DNA of 6,845 bases, taken from contig CALLME010000044.1 in the NCBI GenBank assembly GCA_938007945.1, positions 1-6,845 on the forward strand, in the 5' to 3' direction. The position numbers were made by a program, and so were the translations under genes. The first letter of the stretch is position 1. Every line of letters starts with the position of its first letter. The stretch comes from an uncultured Caulobacterales bacterium (GTDB lineage: Bacteria > Pseudomonadota > Alphaproteobacteria > Caulobacterales > Maricaulaceae). Positions 6,024 to 6,845 of this stretch are shown here, piece by piece. Below the pieces are notes generated by a model. The model was given only the letters and a program-made list of their open reading frames with translations. It had not been told where the DNA came from and ran no database searches.

Positions 6024-6767
6024 ATGAACATTGTCACCAAACCAGTTGAGTATAAAGACGGCGACCAGAGATGCGTGGGCTACCTCGCATGGGATGAGAG
6101 TTTCGCCGATCCAAAGCCTTGTGTTTTGATCAATCACGCCTGGGGCGGGCTAGATAACTTTGCGCAAGGCAAAGCCGTTGAAATGGCAGCACAGGGCTAT
6201 GTCGGCTTCGCTCTTGATAATTACGGCGACGGCGTTCAGCCCGAGACGACGGATGAGAAAATGGCCATGATGGGGCCTCTTAAAGAAGATCGTGCCGCTC
6301 TGCTTAAGCGTCTCAAGGCAGGCTATAAAGCCGCCGCAGCGCTAGAGCAGGTGGACGAAAGCCATATGGCGGCGATAGGCTTTTGCTTTGGCGGCCTCTG
6401 CACGCTCGATATGGTGCGCGCAGGCATGGACCTAAAAGCGGCGATTTCATTCCACGGTCTGCTCGACGCCCCCGAAGGCGCGAAGACGAAGAAAATCAAG
6501 TCCAAAGTCCTCGTCGCTCATGGTTGGGACGACCCGATGGCCCCGCCAGAACATGTGACGGCGCTCGGCGAAGAACTCACGGCAGCGAAATGCGACTGGC
6601 AACTCCACGCCTATGGTCAGACAAGCCACGCCTTCACCGTGCCAGAGGCATCTGATAAAAAGAACGGCTTGATGTATAACGAAGACAGCGCCCGCCGCGC
6701 CACCCTCGCGTCACAAGACTTGCTGCAAGAAGTCTTTGCGATGCACGGGGCCGTCGTCGCGAGCTAG
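6024..6767 (+). CDS. Dienelactone hydrolase family protein (alpha/beta hydrolase)
   Basis: This 247-residue protein has the length and fold pattern of the dienelactone hydrolase family and no signal peptide, so it is probably cytoplasmic. The nucleophile elbow is GFCFGG (119-124) with Cys121. The acid is probably Asp170 in HGWDDPMAPP (166-175), and the base is His202 in SHAFT (201-205), giving the Cys-Asp-His triad. The oxyanion region is NHAWGG (37-42). Classical dienelactone hydrolase has Glu (Glu36) in this loop; here the equivalent position appears to be Ala39. Family members cleave dienelactones or other esters and lactones, and many have unknown substrates; no aromatic-degradation genes are nearby, so a chlorocatechol role is not supported. 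AGAGGG (6011-6016), 7 nt before the ATG, supports the start. The gene appears to be a single-gene unit, with its own promoter at 5947-5975 and a terminator at 6788-6817. Confidence 0.9.
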   Translation: MNIVTKPVEYKDGDQRCVGYLAWDESFADPKPCVLINHAWGGLDNFAQGKAVEMAAQGYVGFALDNYGDGVQPETTDEKMAMMGPLKEDRAALLKRLKAGYKAAAALEQVDESHMAAIGFCFGGLCTLDMVRAGMDLKAAISFHGLLDAPEGAKTKKIKSKVLVAHGWDDPMAPPEHVTALGEELTAAKCDWQLHAYGQTSHAFTVPEASDKKNGLMYNEDSARRATLASQDLLQEVFAMHGAVVAS

Positions 6768-6787
6768 GCGAAGCTGAATCTAGACCG

Positions 6788-6817
6788 AAAAGCGCGTCCT
6801 CAATAGCGCGCTTTTTT
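6788..6817 (+). terminator. Rho-independent terminator after the hydrolase gene
   Basis: AAAAGCGCG (6788-6796) and CGCGCTTTT (6807-6815) form a perfect 9-bp stem with a 10-nt loop, and the T run continues to 6817. It starts 20 nt after the TAG stop of the hydrolase gene, so it ends that transcript. The complementary A-tract makes weak activity on the other strand possible. Confidence 0.88.
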
Positions 6818-6845
6818 GTTGGGTTAGGTGCTTTACGGCTGGAGT

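Overview
The window looks like ordinary chromosome from an alphaproteobacterium of moderate G+C content. The lipoprotein at 943-1446 resembles a small-lipoprotein family I know from Caulobacter (CC0125/CC1285 type), and the LysM lipoprotein fits the same group. A marine Caulobacterales/Maricaulales/Hyphomonadaceae-like source is my best guess, but this is inference, not proof. I see no mobile element, CRISPR array, rRNA or tRNA.

Layout, left to right. Positions 1-120 hold the last 39 codons of the translational GTPase TypA/BipA (+). The stretch 121-427 has no intact gene. Its minus strand carries what reads as a decayed second copy of the next gene. That next gene (428-823, -) is an intact small TerB-like helical protein. 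After a 119-nt divergent spacer come two plus-strand genes: a small Gly-rich lipoprotein (943-1446) and a CPA1/NhaP-type cation:proton antiporter (1530-2867). The antiporter meets, tail to tail with a 22-nt gap, a minus-strand pair: pyruvate kinase (3144-4556) followed 11 nt later by an AT-rich 80-residue membrane protein with a GTG start (2890-3132). A 348-nt intergenic stretch (4557-4904) holds a perfect 10-bp direct repeat upstream of pyk and an open, start-less frame behind the next gene. That gene is a LysM lipoprotein (4905-5792, -). A 231-nt divergent region separates it from a dienelactone-hydrolase-family enzyme (6024-6767, +), which has a good sigma70-type promoter, an operator-like dyad and a clear intrinsic terminator.

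The genes do not form one pathway. They cover translation or stress GTPase function (typA), ion and pH homeostasis (antiporter), the last step of glycolysis (pyk), envelope lipoproteins, and an alpha/beta hydrolase. I found no convincing new multi-gene system. The most interesting signals are the eroding TerB-like tandem copy at 124-422, the His/Gly-rich insertion in the antiporter, the AT-rich orphan membrane protein attached to pyk, residue changes at or near the active sites of pyruvate kinase and the hydrolase, and two operator-like sequences (upstream of pyk and in the hydrolase leader).
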